Assembly: GCA_012515695.1 (NCBI GenBank) | Contig: JAAYXX010000608.1 | Location: 1 to 6,316 of the forward strand | Direction: 5' to 3' | Origin: Chloroflexota bacterium | GTDB lineage: Bacteria > Chloroflexota > Anaerolineae > UBA1429 | DNA: 6,316 nucleotides | Part shown: positions 4,990 through 6,316 of the stretch, piece after piece | Numbering within the stretch: the first letter of the stretch is position 1 | Layout: every line of letters begins with the position of its first letter | The notes under the pieces: generated by a model | Seen by the model: the letters and a program-made list of their open reading frames with translations, nothing else | What the model was told of the DNA's origin: nothing | Databases searched by the model: none | Translations under genes and position numbers: made by a program

Positions 4990-6030
4990 CTATGGTAGCA
5001 GGATTAGGCTGCCGAATGCGCGGGCCGTTGGAAAGACAGAGGGCAATATTTGCGTCCACTCGGTTCCATCCAACTGCCACATATCTGAGAGAAAGGCTCC
5101 ATCTGCCGCTCCTCCAAACATGACTACTTTCCGCCTTGCCGGGTCGTAGAGCATGGAGGCACGGCAGCGGCCTACAGGTCCGCCTTGTGCCTGCGAGAGA
5201 TGCCAACGGGTGCCATCGTATTCCCAGGTATCGTCTAGCATCGGGCGCGCGCCACCCTGATGGTAGCCTCCGAACAGGACGATGCGTTCGCGAGACGGAT
5301 CATAGACCATGCTGGGCGAATGACGCCAGACTCCGCCCAGGGGGCCGGTGCTGGTGAGCACCCAATCTCGGCCATCGTACTCCCAGGTTTCGTTGCGCCA
5401 ATCGTACCCCGAACCCTGTTGACCTGTAAAGAGCACCGTTCTTTGCCTGCTGGCGTCGTAGGCCATCGCGATTCCTATGGATGGCGGTGGGGTGTGCGGT
5501 GTAGGAACCTGCCGCCAGGTAGTTCCGTCGAACTCCCACGTGTCGGTGAGCGCCTGCTCTGGCTGATTGGCCTCTGCGCCCGAATATCCCCCGAACAGCA
5601 CGACCACTTGTCGCGCAATGTCATAGGCCATGCCGAACCCCGCTCTGGGGGAAGGGGCCTGGGGGGTGTTGATCTGGGACCAGGAGCCGTTGCGATACTC
5701 CCACGTATCGTTGAGATATTGACACCCGTCCTGGCCTCCGAAGAGAACCAGTCGGTGCATACTGCCATCCTGTTCGTAGGCCATGACAGCCTGCGACCGT
5801 GTGCGAGTGGGAGGGATCACCTCTCTGAGTGTGACGGCGGTAGTCCAGTCTTTGCCGTCGAACCTCCAGCTGTCGTTCAAGGCACAGCCTTCGGGGACAG
5901 CCTCTCCACCGATCAACAGATAGTGCACGGAGGGTTCACCGTTGTTATTCGATGCGGCAGAAACGACGCTCGAGCACGCTGTCAAGATCGATAGGAGAAA
6001 AAGCAAGCATAGTCCATGCAGCTTTCTCAT
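4990..6030 (-). CDS. Kelch-repeat lipoprotein, six-bladed beta-propeller (346 aa)
   Basis: A type II signal peptide: MRK, a hydrophobic core (LCLLFLLSI) and the lipobox LTAC with Cys19 as the lipidated residue; then a short Ser/Asn-rich linker (20-32). The rest is six kelch units, each with a hydrophobic strand, a GG (or TG) turn and an 'N/D-D-T-W-E-Y-D-G-x-x-W' strand: LIGG/NDSWRFDGKDW (39-62), LFGG/NDTWEYRNGSW (96-117), LFGG/TDTWEFDGTTW (145-172), LFTG/NETWEYDGRDW (200-223), LFGG/DDTWEYDGTRW (251-276), MFGG/SDMWQLDGTEW (304-326). 'MAYD/YDPxR' links lie between blades. It is probably anchored outside the cytoplasmic membrane and binds a protein or glycan; no catalytic residues of galactose oxidase are evident. 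The start at 6030 has AGGAG 6 nt before the ATG and its own promoter at 6067-6095. Confidence 0.9.
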   Translation of the reverse strand: MRKLHGLCLLFLLSILTACSSVVSAASNNNGEPSVHYLLIGGEAVPEGCALNDSWRFDGKDWTTAVTLREVIPPTRTRSQAVMAYEQDGSMHRLVLFGGQDGCQYLNDTWEYRNGSWSQINTPQAPSPRAGFGMAYDIARQVVVLFGGYSGAEANQPEQALTDTWEFDGTTWRQVPTPHTPPPSIGIAMAYDASRQRTVLFTGQQGSGYDWRNETWEYDGRDWVLTSTGPLGGVWRHSPSMVYDPSRERIVLFGGYHQGGARPMLDDTWEYDGTRWHLSQAQGGPVGRCRASMLYDPARRKVVMFGGAADGAFLSDMWQLDGTEWTQILPSVFPTARAFGSLILLP

Positions 6031-6066
6031 GGAGCACTCCTATTGGGACGTGCCTGCTAGGACGCC

Positions 6067-6095
6067 ATTCTATGAGAAGTGTTGCGTCTTGGCAA
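6067..6095 (-). promoter_or_regulatory. Promoter of the kelch lipoprotein gene
   Basis: On the minus strand TTGCCA (6095-6090) and TAGAAT (6072-6067) are separated by exactly 17 bp. Transcription would start near 6060, giving a leader of about 30 nt that includes the AGGAG ribosome binding site. The -10 box is identical to that of trxB. Confidence 0.7.
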
Positions 6096-6136
6096 GCGAA
6101 AAAGGTCCAATAATCCATTCCGTTGCTGTGATTTAC

Positions 6137-6316
6137 TCAACGCACAAATGCGAGCAGGTCGAGTAGCCAGTGGCAAGTGATTGAGGTGGGGACGAGGGTA
6201 GGACGTGGAGGCGGGCCGGGATCAGATGGCTCCAGGCGTGTGACGGGGATGACCACCAGGGTGAGCGCGACGGGGCGTTGTATGCGGGCGGCGATGCCCT
6301 CTTGCAGTTGAATCGC
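6137..6316 (-). CDS. C-terminal end of an unidentified protein (partial, 5' end outside window)
   Basis: Reading leftward from the right edge, one frame is open for 59 codons to a TGA at 6139-6137. Its third codon positions are strongly G/C-rich in the first half, as in the neighbouring genes, while the competing open frame lacks this, so I take it as the real end of a gene. The peptide begins IQLQEGIAARIQRPVALTL and continues VVIPVTRLEP, then a Pro-rich stretch (SDPGPPPRPTLVPTS) and an end CHWLLDLLAFVR. The 'RPVxLxLxVIPVTRL' segment followed by a proline-rich tail faintly recalls C-termini of DUF389/TIGR00341 membrane proteins, a guess only. The stop lies 42 bp before the kelch promoter, and no terminator is evident between them. 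Confidence 0.5.
   Translation of the reverse strand, partial: AIQLQEGIAARIQRPVALTLVVIPVTRLEPSDPGPPPRPTLVPTSITCHWLLDLLAFVR

Noticed and set aside
3694..4998. Long plus-strand frame of 434 codons opposite the dehydratase gene
   Set aside because: It is the antisense of a well-supported enolase-superfamily gene; a GC-rich gene keeps its complement free of stops. The peptide has no recognisable domains.
5260..5994. Plus-strand frame of 244 codons opposite the kelch gene
   Set aside because: Antisense of six clear kelch units with a lipobox, and no ribosome binding site or domain of its own.

Overview
The window looks like bacterial chromosome from a Chloroflexota (Anaerolineae/Caldilineae-like) organism. 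The clues are GC-rich DNA with GC-rich third codon positions, and a left-edge secreted protein with a Thr-Pro-Glu linker and a hydrophobic 'LWLPIIMR' end, a C-terminal style I associate with that phylum. The phylum call is inference; no rRNA or marker gene is present.

Layout, left to right. (1) 3-380 (+): the C-terminal end of a secreted protein (beta-sandwich end, TPT linker, hydrophobic tail), followed by a hairpin terminator at 433-463. (2) A near-consensus promoter at 466-494 (+) opens a transcript whose roughly 150-nt leader folds into three consecutive hairpins before a small acidic protein of unknown function (650-1123). That gene converges on and overlaps trxB by 37 bp. (3) All remaining genes are on the minus strand. 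Reading right to left: the end of an unidentified gene (6316-6137); a six-unit kelch lipoprotein (6030-4990) with its own promoter; an L-rhamnonate-dehydratase-like enolase-superfamily enzyme (4875-3712) closed by a perfect 15-bp terminator hairpin; a GNAT acetyltransferase (3620-3003) whose stop overlaps the start of a ZIP/GufA-like metal transporter (3003-2275, TAATG junction); and thioredoxin reductase trxB (2118-1087) with its own promoter.

The most interesting regulatory signal is upstream of trxB. A 17-bp palindrome with ATACCC/GGGTAT arms around a GC-rich centre lies between the -10 box and the ribosome binding site. This is the form of a CsoR/CstR-family operator (copper or persulfide sensing), suggesting that thioredoxin reductase is induced by reactive sulfur or copper. 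The second is the structured 5' leader before the unknown gene at 650. No mobile element, CRISPR array, tRNA or rRNA was seen. The genes do not form one obvious pathway; they read as ordinary chromosomal housekeeping and accessory genes with some distinctive control regions.
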